In this document: positions 35,554-45,102 of the stretch, piece after piece
Layout of the letters: the number at the start of each line of letters is the position of its first letter
How positions within the stretch are numbered: the stretch's first letter is position 1
NCBI RefSeq assembly: GCF_003014485.1
Contig: NZ_PYGA01000006.1
Coordinates: forward strand, 124,001-188,000
DNA: 64,000 nt
Source of the DNA: Murinocardiopsis flavida
GTDB taxonomy: Bacteria > Actinomycetota > Actinomycetes > Streptosporangiales > Streptosporangiaceae
Direction of reading: 5' to 3'
Made by a program: the position numbers and the translations under genes
Notes under the pieces: model-generated
Databases searched by the model: none
Seen by the model: the letters and a program-made list of their open reading frames with translations, nothing else
Told to the model about the DNA's origin: nothing

Positions 35554-36780
35554 CTACAAGCGGACCCCGAGCAGGGTGTCGACGGTGGTGCGCATCAGGT
35601 CGGCGGCGCCGGGGTCGGTCCCGCCCGCGGTGAGGGCCTCGCCCACCCAGGCGTCGACGGCGGCGACCGCGGCCGGGGAATCGAGGTCCTCGGCCAGGGC
35701 GGCGCGGACCCGCTCCAGCAGCGGGGCGGCGTCGGGGGCCGTGGACAGCGCGGCGGCCGAGCGCCAGCGCGCCAGCCGCTCCTCGGCGCGCGGCAGGTCG
35801 GCGGGGGTCCAGTCCCAGGCGGTGCGGTAGTGGTGGCCGAGCAGGGCCAGGCGCACGGCCATGGGGTCGACGCCGCCCGCCAGCAGCTCGGACACGAACA
35901 CCAGGTTGCCGCGCGACTTCGACATCTTCTCGCCGTCGAGGCCGACCATGGCGACGTGCACGTAGTTGCGGGCGTGCGGGCCGGTGCCCGCGACGCAGCG
36001 CGCCTCGGCCGCGCCCATCTCGTGGTGCGGGAACACGAGGTCGTCGCCGCCGCCGTTGAGCTCGTAGCCGACACCGAGTTCGTGCAGCGAGATGGCGCTG
36101 CACTCGACGTGCCAGCCGGGGCGGCCGCGGCCCAGCGGGGAGTCCCAGCCGGGTTCGCCGGGGCGCTCGGCGCGCCACAGCAGCCAGTCGAGCGGGTCCT
36201 TCTTGCCGGGGCGCTCGGGGTCGCCGCCGCGCTCGGCCGACAGCCGCAGCATCTCCTCGCGGCTCAGGCCGCCGATCTCGCCGAAGTGCGGGGCCGCGGC
36301 GACGGAGTAGTAGATGTCGCCGTCGAGGTCGTAGGCCGCGCCGCTCTCGCGGATGCGCTCGACGAAATCGGCGATGAGGCCGATGGACTCGACGACGCCG
36401 ACGTAGGCGCGCGGCGGGACGACCCGCAGCGCGGCCATGTCGTCGCGGAACACCTGGATCTCGCGCTCGGCCAGCGCCCGCCAGTCCTCGCCGGTCTCGG
36501 CGGCCCGCTCCAGCAGGGGGTCGTCGATGTCGGTGGTGTTCTGGACGTAGTCGACGTCGATGCCGGAGTCGCGCCACACCCGGTTGACCAGGTCGAAGGT
36601 CAGATAGGTGAACGCGTGCCCGAGGTGGGCGGCGTCGTAGGGGGTGATTCCGCAGACGTACATCCGCGCGGTGGGCGCCGGATCGGTGTCGCGGAGGCTG
36701 CCGGTGACGGTGTCGTGGACACGCAGCCGGTGGCCGGTTCCCGGAAGCGGGACGAGATCGGGCGCAGACCAAGAACGCAT
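35554..36780 (-). CDS. mshC: Cysteine:GlcN-Ins ligase MshC (mycothiol biosynthesis)
   Basis: The 408-residue product ligates cysteine to glucosaminyl-inositol in mycothiol synthesis, via a cysteinyl-adenylate. It is a class I cysteinyl-tRNA-synthetase paralogue with the HIGH-like motif [10 protein letters not shown], zinc ligands in [19 protein letters not shown] and [13 protein letters not shown], and the KMSKS motif [11 protein letters not shown]. The short C-terminal domain and length near 410 distinguish MshC from CysS. ATG at 36780 is preferred over a codon 12 upstream because it gives the family N-terminus [14 protein letters not shown]. This shows that the host uses mycothiol as its low-molecular-weight thiol. 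Confidence 0.96.
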   Translation of the reverse strand: MRSWSAPDLVPLPGTGHRLRVHDTVTGSLRDTDPAPTARMYVCGITPYDAAHLGHAFTYLTFDLVNRVWRDSGIDVDYVQNTTDIDDPLLERAAETGEDWRALAEREIQVFRDDMAALRVVPPRAYVGVVESIGLIADFVERIRESGAAYDLDGDIYYSVAAAPHFGEIGGLSREEMLRLSAERGGDPERPGKKDPLDWLLWRAERPGEPGWDSPLGRGRPGWHVECSAISLHELGVGYELNGGGDDLVFPHHEMGAAEARCVAGTGPHARNYVHVAMVGLDGEKMSKSRGNLVFVSELLAGGVDPMAVRLALLGHHYRTAWDWTPADLPRAEERLARWRSAAALSTAPDAAPLLERVRAALAEDLDSPAAVAAVDAWVGEALTAGGTDPGAADLMRTTVDTLLGVRL

Positions 36781-36830
36781 GGTTCCGAGAGTATCCGCCC
36801 AGTTGGGCGGATTCACCTTCGGGTACTGGC

Positions 36831-36920
36831 CATGGCGCGGCGCGGTGTCGGCGCATGGCGCGGTGGAAGTGGGCGCATGGCGCGGCGCGGCGTCAGCGCA
36901 TGGAGCGGTGGAAGTGGGCG
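36831..36920. repeat. 45-bp tandem duplication at the end of a small membrane-protein gene
   Basis: Two 45-bp copies (36831-36875 and 36876-36920) begin CATGGCGCGGCGCGG and end GGTGGAAGTGGGCG, differing at three positions. The copy at 36876-36920 spans the stop codon of the small membrane-protein gene, so the duplication places a second copy of the C-terminal coding sequence downstream, out of use. Confidence 0.8.
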
Positions 36921-37123
36921 ATGTCGCGGATGCTCATGACGACGGCCACCCCGCACAGCACGGCCAGAGCGACGTTGCCGACGCGCCAGTGCAGGACCGC
37001 CGCGCCGAAGGCGACGACGTAGAGCAGCCAGTACGCCGCGATCTCCACGCGCGGGCGGATGGGCCGGCGCGGCGCGGCGGTGTCGCCCGCGACGGGGGGA
37101 TCGCGCCGCAGTCGTCTGGGCAC
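36893..37123 (-). CDS. Small two-helix membrane protein
   Basis: The 76-residue product has an Arg/Pro-rich N-terminus and two hydrophobic segments (about 27-45 [16 protein letters not shown] and 48-65 [14 protein letters not shown]), ending in [13 protein letters not shown] recognise no family. It starts with GTG; GAGGAGG lies about 8 nt upstream, giving good support for translation. The 3' end overlaps a 45-bp tandem duplication. It is upstream of mshC on the same strand, 112 bp away. Confidence 0.7.
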   Translation of the reverse strand: MPRRLRRDPPVAGDTAAPRRPIRPRVEIAAYWLLYVVAFGAAVLHWRVGNVALAVLCGVAVVMSIRDIAHFHRSMR

Positions 37124-37307
37124 AGTGCCGCCTCCTCCCTCGCACGCGCGTATATGGGGAGGCCCCGGCGGCCGGTGCGGTGCTCCCGTTTCGACCGGGT
37201 TTGGCCCCGGTCCGTCGTGTTCTAGACGTCTCTTTTGCCGCCGCGGTTTACCAGTGGCGCCGCTGACCGGTGTGACCTGCGTGTCATCGCGATGCCGCCG
37301 TGGCGGG

Positions 37308-38135
37308 TCAGGCGACCATCCGCCAGGCGCCGGGGTCGCCGGGGGTGCCGTTGAACGCGTAGCGGACGCCGTCGGCGGAGCCGGCGAGCAGGGTGATCGA
37401 GTTGGACGACCACACGCGCCCGTCGCCGAGCTCGACCCGGGTGAGCAGGGCGGCGGGGTCGTCGGGGCGGGACCCGGTGCCCGCGGTGCGCAGGCCGGTG
37501 CCCGCAGCCTCGTCGAGCAGCCGCACCCAGTCGCCCCAGATCTCCTCGGGCCGGGTCGCCGCGGCGCGCTCGCGCGCGCCGGGGTCGGGCCGCGCGGCGG
37601 CGAACACCGGCCCGTGCCGGAGGGCGCGGGGCTCGGCGGCGTCCAGTCCGCTGTTGACGACGACGCTCAGCCCCACCGGCAGCACCTGCTCGTGGGGGCG
37701 GGTGCCGTCCCAGGAGAGGAGCACGGCTCCGGCGGGGTCGGCGGCCAGCAGGTGGAACGGGTCGTAGCAGGTCAGGTCGTCGTGGCCGGCGGCGGCGCCG
37801 CGCTTGGGGTCGGTCGCCGCCAGCAGCGGGAGTTCGCCGCGGGACCGCCGCTCGACCCCGGCCGGCACCGTGGTGTCGAACACCGGGCGGCGCGGGCGCG
37901 CGGGATCGGGGGCGAGCCGCCCGTTGAGCACCGCCCCGAGCCGCGGCTCCGGCCCGGTGCGCGCGGCCAGCCAGGTACCGCCGGCCCGCACGTCCAGCCC
38001 GCCGGTGAGATCGGGGTACCGCCGCCAGTGGCGGTCGGGGCCCTGCCACGGCCGGTCGGACATCTCGTCGCGGATGGCGGCGACCAGCAGCGGGGTCTCC
38101 GCCGCCGGGTCGGTGGAGACGATGACGGTGCACAC
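37308..38135 (-). CDS. NRDE/TANGO2-family protein
   Basis: The 275-residue product starts MCTVIVSTDP and has an AIRDE segment corresponding to the NRDE motif, as in the TANGO2/NRDE family, whose N-terminal Cys2 resembles the nucleophile of Ntn hydrolases. Later conserved-like parts are LLAADPAGAVLLSWDG, GLSVVVNSGLD and SITLLAGSADG. The GTG start immediately before the Cys is required by the family pattern. Cellular role in bacteria is not established. Divergent from the P-type ATPase gene. Confidence 0.82.
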   Translation of the reverse strand: MCTVIVSTDPAAETPLLVAAIRDEMSDRPWQGPDRHWRRYPDLTGGLDVRAGGTWLAARTGPEPRLGAVLNGRLAPDPARPRRPVFDTTVPAGVERRSRGELPLLAATDPKRGAAAGHDDLTCYDPFHLLAADPAGAVLLSWDGTRPHEQVLPVGLSVVVNSGLDAAEPRALRHGPVFAAARPDPGARERAAATRPEEIWGDWVRLLDEAAGTGLRTAGTGSRPDDPAALLTRVELGDGRVWSSNSITLLAGSADGVRYAFNGTPGDPGAWRMVA

Positions 38136-38429
38136 TGCGCGGCTCCCTGGGGCGTTCGCGGATCGGCCGGGCGCGGCGGCGGTCGGCTCCGCCGAAATGA
38201 GTAGTGCGGGCGCGCCGATCGGCCGATGCCGTTCGTGCGGCCACTCTGCCAGCATGCCGGAGGCGGCGCCCGGGCGGTCCGGCGACACGGCGGTCCGCGA
38301 CATGGCGGGCCTGCACGACCGCCCATGGCGGCGGGTTCCCATAAGCTCGATCAGCGATCCGCGGTGCCGTATCCGCCGAGCGCGGCCGCACCCGGCGGCC
38401 CGAACCGACGACCACGAGACGGAGACCGG

Positions 38430-40910
38430 ATGGCCCAGCACGGTGGACAGGGCTCCGGCCCTGGGGCGGCCCTCGCCGACGGACTGACCTCAGCCCAGGT
38501 GGCCGAGCGGATCGCCGACGGCCGGACCAACGACGTCCCCGTCCGGGCGAGCCGGACCCTCGGCCAGATCATCCGGGCGAACCTGCTGACCCGCATCAAC
38601 GCGATGGTCGCCGTCCTGTTCGCGATCATCGCGGTCATCGGCCCCGTCCAGGACGGCCTGTTCGCGCTGATCATCGTGTTCAACACCTTGATCGGCATCG
38701 TCCAGGAGCTGCGCGCCAAGCGGACCCTGGACCGCCTGGCGATCGTCAACGCCGCGCACCCCCGCGTGGTCCGCGACGGCCGGGTGGCGGACGTCCCGGC
38801 GCAGGACCTGGTCCTCGACGACGTGGTCGAACTGGGGCAGGGCGACCAGGCCGCCGTCGACGGCGAGGTGGTCGACGCCGCCGGCCTGGAGATGGACGAG
38901 TCGCTGCTGACCGGTGAGGCCGACCCGGTCCTCAAGCGCCCCGGCGACCCCGTGATGTCGGGCAGCTTCGTGGTCGCCGGCAGCGGGCGGTTCCGCGCCA
39001 CGCGGGTGGGCCGGGCCGCCTACGCCGCGCGGCTCGCCGAGGAGGCGGGGCGCTTCACCCTGGTGCACTCGGAGCTGCGCTCGGGCGTGAACCTGATCCT
39101 GAAGTACATCACCTGGCTGCTGTTCCCCGTGGGCGGGCTGCTGATCTTCAGCCAGCTCGTCCTCGGCGGGAACGTCACCATCGACGAGGGCGGCGGAGCG
39201 GGGTCGGGGATGGCGGGGCCGCTGCCCGACGCGCTGCGCGGGATGGTGGCGGCCCTGGTGTCCATGGTCCCCGAAGGGCTGGTGCTGCTGATCAGCATCG
39301 CGTTCGCCGTGGGCGTGGTGCGGCTGGGGCAGCGGCGGTGCCTCGTCCAGGAGCTGCCCGCGATCGAGGGCCTGGCGCGGGTCGACGTGGTCTGCACCGA
39401 CAAGACCGGGACCCTCACCGAGAACGGCATGCGGGTCGCCCGGGTGCGCGCGGCGGTGGGCGCCGCCCCCGGCGACCCCGCGCCCGTCCTCGCGGCGCTG
39501 GCGGCCTGCGACCCCCGTCCCAACGCGAGCCTCGCCGCGATCGGCGAGGCCTACCCCGAACCCCCCGCCTGGCCGGTCCTCGCGGTGGCGCCGTTCTCCT
39601 CGGCGCGCAAGTGGAGCGGGGCGAGCTTCGACACCGCCGCCGACGGCGGCGGGGAGCACCATTACGTCCTCGGCGCCGCCGACGTGCTCACCGACCCGCA
39701 CGGCCAGGTCGCCGCCGAGGCCGAGCGCATCGGCGCCCAGGGGCTGCGCGTGCTGCTGCTGGGCCGCGCCGGGGAGCGGGTCGACGCCGAGGGCGCGCCG
39801 GGCGCCGTCGCCCCCATCGCGCTGGTCGTGCTGGAGCAGCGGGTCCGCGACGACGCCGCCGCCACCCTGCGGTACTTCGAGGAGCAGCGGGTCGAGGTCA
39901 AGGTCGTCTCCGGCGACAACGCCACCTCGGTCGGCGCGGTCGCGCGCGACCTGGAGCTGCCCGGCTCCGAGAACCCGGTCGACGCCCGGGCGCTGCCGGC
40001 CGACGACGAGGGGTTCGCCGGGGAGGTCGGCGAGCGCAGCGTGTTCGGCCGGGTCTCCCCCGAGCGCAAGCGCGCCATGGTCAAGGGCCTCCAGAGGCGC
40101 GGCCACACGGTCGCGATGACCGGCGACGGCGTCAACGACGTGCTCGCGCTGAAGGAGGCCGACATCGGGGTGGCCATGGGCTCGGGCAGCCCCGCCGCGC
40201 GCTCGGTCGCCCAGATCGTGCTGCTCGACAACAAGTTCGCCACCCTGCCGTACGTGGTGGCCGAGGGCCGCCGCGTCATCGGCAACATCGAACGGGTCGC
40301 GAACCTGTTCCTCACCAAGACCGTGTACTCCATGACGATGGCCACCATCGTCGGCCTGATGGCGGTGGCCTACCCGTTCTTCCCGCGGCACGCCACCCTC
40401 ATCAACGCGGTGACGTTCGGGATCCCCTCGTTCTTCCTCGCGCTGGCGCCCAACAACGAGCGGGCCGAGCCGGGGTTCGTGGGGCGGACCCTGCGCCTGG
40501 CGGTCCCCGCCGGGATCATCAGCGGCGCCGCCGCCATCACCACCTACCTGATCGCGATGGGCGACGCCCCCGGTCCCGCGCTCACCGACCGCACGGCGGT
40601 CGTCATCACCCTGTGCGCCACGACCCTGTGGGTGCTGCTCCTGGTCGCCAAGCCGTACGTGTGGTGGAAGGTCGTACTGGTCGCGAGCATGGCGGGGCTG
40701 CTCCTCACCGCGATGCTGACCCCCATCGGCAGGGCGTTCTTCGCGCTCGACATCAGCGACCCCGGCAAGATCACCACGGCGCTGGTGGTGGCGGGGGTCG
40801 CTGCCACGCTGATCACCATCGTCCGCATCGTCGACGACCGGTTCATCGGCCGGGCGAAGGAGCGCCGGACGCGCGAGGCCGCCGAGGCTGCGACCGCCGG
40901 CGCCGGGTGA
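38430..40910 (+). CDS. P-type cation-transporting ATPase (CtpE-like)
   Basis: The 826-residue product is a P-type ATPase of the CtpE branch, which takes up Ca2+ in mycobacteria (family knowledge). The A-domain motif is LLTGEADPVLK, the phosphorylation site CTDKTGTLTENG, the membrane helix 4 motif VSMVPEGLVLL, and the hinge TGDGVNDVLALKEADIG. About ten membrane helices are present, with the last cluster from about 620 to 800. The protein is shorter than PMCA/SERCA types. A TAAGCT -10 like element at 38342-38347 lies about 80 nt upstream. Ion specificity is inference. Confidence 0.92.
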   Translation: MAQHGGQGSGPGAALADGLTSAQVAERIADGRTNDVPVRASRTLGQIIRANLLTRINAMVAVLFAIIAVIGPVQDGLFALIIVFNTLIGIVQELRAKRTLDRLAIVNAAHPRVVRDGRVADVPAQDLVLDDVVELGQGDQAAVDGEVVDAAGLEMDESLLTGEADPVLKRPGDPVMSGSFVVAGSGRFRATRVGRAAYAARLAEEAGRFTLVHSELRSGVNLILKYITWLLFPVGGLLIFSQLVLGGNVTIDEGGGAGSGMAGPLPDALRGMVAALVSMVPEGLVLLISIAFAVGVVRLGQRRCLVQELPAIEGLARVDVVCTDKTGTLTENGMRVARVRAAVGAAPGDPAPVLAALAACDPRPNASLAAIGEAYPEPPAWPVLAVAPFSSARKWSGASFDTAADGGGEHHYVLGAADVLTDPHGQVAAEAERIGAQGLRVLLLGRAGERVDAEGAPGAVAPIALVVLEQRVRDDAAATLRYFEEQRVEVKVVSGDNATSVGAVARDLELPGSENPVDARALPADDEGFAGEVGERSVFGRVSPERKRAMVKGLQRRGHTVAMTGDGVNDVLALKEADIGVAMGSGSPAARSVAQIVLLDNKFATLPYVVAEGRRVIGNIERVANLFLTKTVYSMTMATIVGLMAVAYPFFPRHATLINAVTFGIPSFFLALAPNNERAEPGFVGRTLRLAVPAGIISGAAAITTYLIAMGDAPGPALTDRTAVVITLCATTLWVLLLVAKPYVWWKVVLVASMAGLLLTAMLTPIGRAFFALDISDPGKITTALVVAGVAATLITIVRIVDDRFIGRAKERRTREAAEAATAGAG

Positions 40911-40990
40911 GGGCCCCGCGCGGGGCGTACTGGGGTACACCGCAGTAGGGCCGTGCGGCCGGCACCATGGCCGCCGGGTCCGCGGATTCC

Positions 40991-40996
40991 TAGCGT
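40991..40996 (+). promoter_or_regulatory. Putative -10 element upstream of Lnt-like gene
   Basis: TAGCGT at this position would start transcription near 41003, leaving about 49 nt before the GTG at 41052 and excluding the upstream GTG at 40953. It helps choose the start of the following gene. Confidence 0.4.
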
Positions 40997-41051
40997 TGGG
41001 GCCGACCGCGCGCCGAACGGCGCGCCCGCCGCCTCACGGAACGGACCCGCC

Positions 41052-42689
41052 GTGCCCGCCCCCTCCCCCTCCCCCTCCCCCGCGCCCGCCGCCCTGGCCG
41101 AGGCGCCCGCGCGCCCGGTGCCGCCCCGGCGCCGCTTCCGCTGGCTGTTCGCCGGCCTGCTGCTCACCCTGTTCTCCTGGCACGCGGACTGGGACATCGC
41201 GGCGGCCGCGTGGCTCGCCGCCGTCCCGCTGATGCGGTTCACCCGGCTGAGCGGGCCCGTGAACGGGTTCGCGTGGGTGTTCGGCCTGGGGCTGGTCGCC
41301 GCTGCCGCGTGGATGGCGCTGTCGGGCCTGCTGGTGCCGGGCTTCTGGCTGCCCCTCGGCATCGTCTCCCTTGCCGCCGTCACCGCCGTCCCGCTGCTCG
41401 CCGACCGGCTGCTCGCGCCGCGGCTGGGCGCGGTGGGCACCGTCCTCGCCACCCTGGTCTTCCCCACCGCCAGGGTCGCGTGCGAGTTCCTCATCGGCGA
41501 GTTCAGCGGCATCGGCGCGTTCCTCGGCGTCCTGGGCACCACCCAGCACGCGAACCTGCCGCTCATCCAGCTCGCCTCGGTGACGGGGGCCTACGGGGTG
41601 AGCTTCCTCGTCGCCTGGTCGGCGCCCGTCACCGTCACGGCGTGGGAGCGCGGTTTCGCGCTGCGCCGGGTGCGCGGCGCCGTCGCGGCGTACACCGCCG
41701 TGCTGGGCGCGGTGCTCGCCGGGGGCGGACTGCTGCTGGCGTTCGCCGCGCCCGCGTCGGACACCGTGCGGGTCGTGGGGGTGAGCCCGGCGCGGGCCGC
41801 CAAGGAGTCGCTCGCGGACGTCGACCGGCGGGCGCCCGGCTTCGCGGCGTTCCTCGCCGACCGCGACGCCCAGCGCGCGGCGTTCGGCCCCGTCCAGGAC
41901 GACATCGTGCGGCGCACGGAGGACGCCGCCCGGTCGGGCGCCGACGTGGTGAGCTGGCCGGAGACCGACGTCCCCACGACCGACTGGGGCAAGGACGCCC
42001 TCGTGGACCGGGTCGGGGCCGTCGCGAGCGAGCACGGCGTGCACGTCCTGATGGGGCTGCTGGTGTACACCGAGGACCCCGGCCTGGTGCGCAACCAGGC
42101 CGTCCTGGTCGGCCCGGACGGCGCGCCGTCGGCGGTCTACGACAAGGCGCACCCCACCCCCATGGAGGCCGTCGCCATGGAGCCCGGCGACGGCGTGCTG
42201 CCCGCCCGCGACACCCGCCACGGCCGGATCGGGGTCGCCATCTGCTACGACGCCGACTTCCCCGCGCTGATGCGCCAGGGCGGCCGGGCCGGGGTCGACC
42301 TGATGCTGGTCCCGGCGAACGACTGGTCGGGCATCGACCGGATGCACCCGGAGAGGGCGACGCTGCGCGCCGTGGAGAACGGCTACGCGCTGGTCCGCCA
42401 GGCCACGAACGGGATCGCCACCGCGGTCGACCACCAGGGGCGGCCGCTGGGCCGGTCCGACCACGACCGGACCGCGCAGCAGACCATGACCGCGGACGTC
42501 CCTTCGTCCGGGGTGCCCACTCTCTACAGCAGGATCGGCGACACGTTCGCGTGGCTGTGCGTCGCCGCGACTACGGGTGCCGCGGCCGCGGTGGCCCTCC
42601 GGCGGCGGCGCGACCGCGGGCGCGCGGCGGGCACGGGCGCGCCCTACACGGGCGGCCAGGGGACGGCCGGCCAGTCGGGTGACGGGTAG
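41052..42689 (+). CDS. Apolipoprotein N-acyltransferase-like membrane protein (Lnt family)
   Basis: The 545-residue product has a Pro-rich N-terminus, six predicted membrane helices (about 30-235) and a carbon-nitrogen hydrolase domain (about 245-505). The Glu-Lys-Cys triad is visible in VSWPETDVP, VYDKAHPTPME and AICYDADFP. In Lnt this domain transfers a third acyl chain to the N-terminal Cys of lipoproteins. A final membrane helix precedes an Arg/Gly-rich tail. The start is uncertain: GTG at 41052 is preferred because of the -10 like element at 40991; GTG at 40953 would add 33 residues. Polyprenol-phosphate mannosyltransferase, fused or adjacent to Lnt in mycobacteria, is about 20 kb away here. 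Confidence 0.85.
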   Translation: MPAPSPSPSPAPAALAEAPARPVPPRRRFRWLFAGLLLTLFSWHADWDIAAAAWLAAVPLMRFTRLSGPVNGFAWVFGLGLVAAAAWMALSGLLVPGFWLPLGIVSLAAVTAVPLLADRLLAPRLGAVGTVLATLVFPTARVACEFLIGEFSGIGAFLGVLGTTQHANLPLIQLASVTGAYGVSFLVAWSAPVTVTAWERGFALRRVRGAVAAYTAVLGAVLAGGGLLLAFAAPASDTVRVVGVSPARAAKESLADVDRRAPGFAAFLADRDAQRAAFGPVQDDIVRRTEDAARSGADVVSWPETDVPTTDWGKDALVDRVGAVASEHGVHVLMGLLVYTEDPGLVRNQAVLVGPDGAPSAVYDKAHPTPMEAVAMEPGDGVLPARDTRHGRIGVAICYDADFPALMRQGGRAGVDLMLVPANDWSGIDRMHPERATLRAVENGYALVRQATNGIATAVDHQGRPLGRSDHDRTAQQTMTADVPSSGVPTLYSRIGDTFAWLCVAATTGAAAAVALRRRRDRGRAAGTGAPYTGGQGTAGQSGDG

Positions 42690-43396
42690 GGGTGCACCCG
42701 GTGGTCGCGGAGGAGGTCGACCCGGCGGCGGGCGGCGTAGTGCTCATCGGGGGTGAGGTGCGCCGCGAACGCCTGGGCGACCGCGGAGTCGGTGCGGTCG
42801 AGGTCGGCGGCGAGGGAGTCGAGGGCGTCGAGCGCCTCCGCCGTGAGGGGGCGGCCCCGCCACTGCCACAGGACGGTGCGCAGCTTGTAGTCCTCGGCGA
42901 AGGACACGCCGTGGTCGCACCCGTACAGGTGGCCGCCGCGCGTGGGCAGCAGGTGCCCGATCTTGCGGTCGGAGTTGTTGATGACCGCGTCGAACACCGC
43001 CATGCGGCGGAGCCCCTCGTGCTCGGTGCCGCGCGCCAGCGCGACGAGGTCGACCCCGGGGTCGCCGTCGATCCACAGCTGGCACATGCCCTCGCCGAAC
43101 GGGCCGTCGCGGTGCACCGTGGGCGGCACGACGCCCCATCCCAGCGCCTCGGACGCGGCGAAGGCCGCGAGCTCGCGCCCCGCCAGCGTGCCGTCGGGGA
43201 AGTCCCACAGCGGGCGCTCGCCCGCGACCGGCTTGTACACGCAGGCGGCGCGCAGGGTCCCGGCGGACACGGTGCAGTACAGGGTGGCGTTCGACGCCTC
43301 GGCGAGGCGGCCCTCGACGGTCAGTTCGCCGGTGCGCAGCAGGTCGAGCGCCTCGGCCGCGCTCAGCCCCGACAGGCCGTCCAAGGACGCGGTCAT
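42644..43396 (-). CDS. SCO1664-family PI3K-like-fold protein
   Basis: The 250-residue product matches the actinobacterial SCO1664 family, distantly related to phosphatidylinositol 3-/4-kinase-type folds. Conserved stretches are ACVYKPVAGERPLWDFPDG (Lys of the nucleotide site), MAVFDAVINNSDRKIGHLL (catalytic-loop-like Asp-x(n)-Asn) and YGCDHGVSFAEDYKLRTVLW (His-Gly-like metal region). Kinase activity is not established. It is the last gene of the uppP cluster, 57 bp after DUF3090, and its 3' end overlaps the convergent Lnt-like gene by 46 bp. Confidence 0.88.
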   Translation of the reverse strand: MTASLDGLSGLSAAEALDLLRTGELTVEGRLAEASNATLYCTVSAGTLRAACVYKPVAGERPLWDFPDGTLAGRELAAFAASEALGWGVVPPTVHRDGPFGEGMCQLWIDGDPGVDLVALARGTEHEGLRRMAVFDAVINNSDRKIGHLLPTRGGHLYGCDHGVSFAEDYKLRTVLWQWRGRPLTAEALDALDSLAADLDRTDSAVAQAFAAHLTPDEHYAARRRVDLLRDHRVHPYPSPDWPAVPWPPV

Positions 43397-43453
43397 GGCC
43401 GGCGGACTCCCCCCTCCAGCGGACGTCAGCGGTGTCGGTTCCACCCGGGCCGA

Positions 43454-44038
43454 TCAGCCGCCCATGGGCTTGTAGCCGTTCTGGCGCGGGCAGATGTGGC
43501 CTTCGGGGTCGAGCGGCTGCCCGCAGAGCGGGCAGTTGGGCCGCCCCGCCGCGACCACCTTCATGGCCCGCGCGGCGAAGGCGCGCGCGTCGTGCGGGGG
43601 CAGGTGGACGCGGAGGACGTCGCGGGCCTCGGGCGCGTCGTCGGCGAACACCTCGATCTCGCGCTCCTCCTCCCCCTCGGAGTCGTCCTCGGCGCCCTCC
43701 TCGATCTGCTGGGCCTCGATGACGACACGCTCGGTGTCGGAGTCCCAGGCCAGGGCGAGCGTGCCGACCCGGAAGTCCTCCTCGATGGGCTGCTCCAGCG
43801 GGCGGTCGTCGGAGTCGCCGACGGCGCCGGGGTCGCCCGCCTGGTCGCCGAAGCGGCGGCGGACCTCCTCCAGAAGTTCCTCGATGCGCTCGGCGAGGGC
43901 CGCCACCTGGGATTTCTCCACAACCACGCTGGTGATGCGGCCGTCGCCGACGGCTTGCAGGAAGAACGTGCGCTCACCGGGCTGGCCGACCGTCCCGGCC
44001 ACGAAGCGTTCCGGCGGGTCGTACTGGAAGACAGGCAT
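43454..44038 (-). CDS. DUF3090-family protein with C-terminal zinc-ribbon-like motif
   Basis: The 194-residue product starts MPVFQYDPPERFVAGTVGQP, the hallmark of DUF3090, and ends in a Cys-rich module NCPLCGQPLDPEGHICPRQNG that looks like a zinc ribbon. The central region is acidic (EEGAEDDSEGEEE). The function is unknown, but co-conservation with the SCO1664-type protein, a histidine phosphatase and uppP is widespread in actinobacteria and suggests one pathway, perhaps phospho-lipid or phospho-inositide related (inference). Confidence 0.92.
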   Translation of the reverse strand: MPVFQYDPPERFVAGTVGQPGERTFFLQAVGDGRITSVVVEKSQVAALAERIEELLEEVRRRFGDQAGDPGAVGDSDDRPLEQPIEEDFRVGTLALAWDSDTERVVIEAQQIEEGAEDDSEGEEEREIEVFADDAPEARDVLRVHLPPHDARAFAARAMKVVAAGRPNCPLCGQPLDPEGHICPRQNGYKPMGG

Positions 44039-44155
44039 GCAAAGAACCCTAGATGATCCGCCGACCGAGCGGCATTCCGCTGGTGCGGACGCGGGCGGAT
44101 CGCCGCCGCCGCGGCGGCGGCGCGGGCCCCCCGCGCCGCCGACAGCGGCGGTGAC

Positions 44156-44195
44156 GACTCCAGCGCTTCCGGGGAAGTCACGAAGCGCTGGAGTC
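44156..44195 (-). terminator. 14-bp-stem hairpin between phosphatase and DUF3090 genes
   Basis: GACTCCAGCGCTTC (44156-44169) pairs perfectly with 44182-44195 across a 12-nt loop. It begins 73 nt after the phosphatase stop and 118 nt before the DUF3090 start on the same strand. It may attenuate read-through or mark an internal promoter. No U-tract. Confidence 0.55.
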
Positions 44196-44267
44196 GGTCG
44201 TGTCTATGGGGTGGCGCTTTCAGATTTCTTGCGCGGCTGGTCGGTGGCGTGCGGCGGAACGCCCCGG

Positions 44268-45014
44268 TCAGGGTCTGCCGCCCGCGCCGCCGCCCACGAC
44301 GGCGTCGGCCGAGGCGCCGGACGGGTCGGGCACGAGGTCGGCGACCGAGCCGCCGATGTCGTTGAGGCGGACCAGGAACGGGCGGGTCTCGGTGTAGCGG
44401 ATGACGGTCAGCGAGCACGGGTCGGCCTGGATGCGCTGGAACTGGTCGAGGTGCAGCCCGAGCGCGTCGGCGACGATCGCCTTGATCACGTCGCCGTGGC
44501 TGCACACCGCGTAGACCGGGGCGGGGTCCTCGGCGAGCAGCCGCGCGTTGTGGTCGCGCACGGCGGCGACGGCGCGCTGGGAGGTCTCGGCCAGGCTCTC
44601 GCCGCCGGGGAAGCGCGCGGCGCTGGGGTGCGACTGGACGACCCGCCACATGGGTTCGCGGGCGAGTTCGGCGAGCGGGCGGCCGGTCCAGTCGCCGTAG
44701 CGGCATTCGCCGAAGCGGTCGTCGGTCGCGACGTCGACGGCCGCGGTGTTCGCGGCGGCGATCACCGCGGCGGTCTCGGCGCAGCGTTCGAGCGGGCTGG
44801 TGATGACGGCGCGCAGCGGGACGTCGGCGAGGCGCCGCGCGACGTCGGCCGCCTGCGTACGGCCCCGTTCGTCGAGGTGGATGCCTGGCGTCCAGCCGGC
44901 GAGCGAGGTGCCGGTGACGGCGGTGAGGCCGTGCCGGACGAGGAGCAGTGTGGCGGCGCGGGGAGCCGGTTCGCTGTCGGTTCCGGTGCCGGTCGCCGCG
45001 GTGGAGTCGCCCAT
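44268..45014 (-). CDS. Histidine phosphatase family protein (MSMEG_4193-type)
   Basis: The 248-residue product belongs to the phosphoglycerate-mutase-like histidine phosphatases. The phospho-His motif is LLLVRHGLTAVTG (about 25-35), the second Arg region is ITSPLERCAETA, the acid/base region FGECRYGDWTG, and the second catalytic His is in VYAVCSHGDVIKAIVADAL. It is conserved downstream of uppP and upstream of DUF3090. The substrate is unknown; Rv2135c is the M. tuberculosis counterpart by position. Confidence 0.92.
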   Translation of the reverse strand: MGDSTAATGTGTDSEPAPRAATLLLVRHGLTAVTGTSLAGWTPGIHLDERGRTQAADVARRLADVPLRAVITSPLERCAETAAVIAAANTAAVDVATDDRFGECRYGDWTGRPLAELAREPMWRVVQSHPSAARFPGGESLAETSQRAVAAVRDHNARLLAEDPAPVYAVCSHGDVIKAIVADALGLHLDQFQRIQADPCSLTVIRYTETRPFLVRLNDIGGSVADLVPDPSGASADAVVGGGAGGRP

Positions 45015-45102
45015 GGGTCCCCACCCTATGGGGCGCGGCCCCCCGCGGCCCCCGCCCCGCGGCACTCCGCGGAGCGGCGGCCGTCGGCGCCGCGCGCCCG
45101 GG

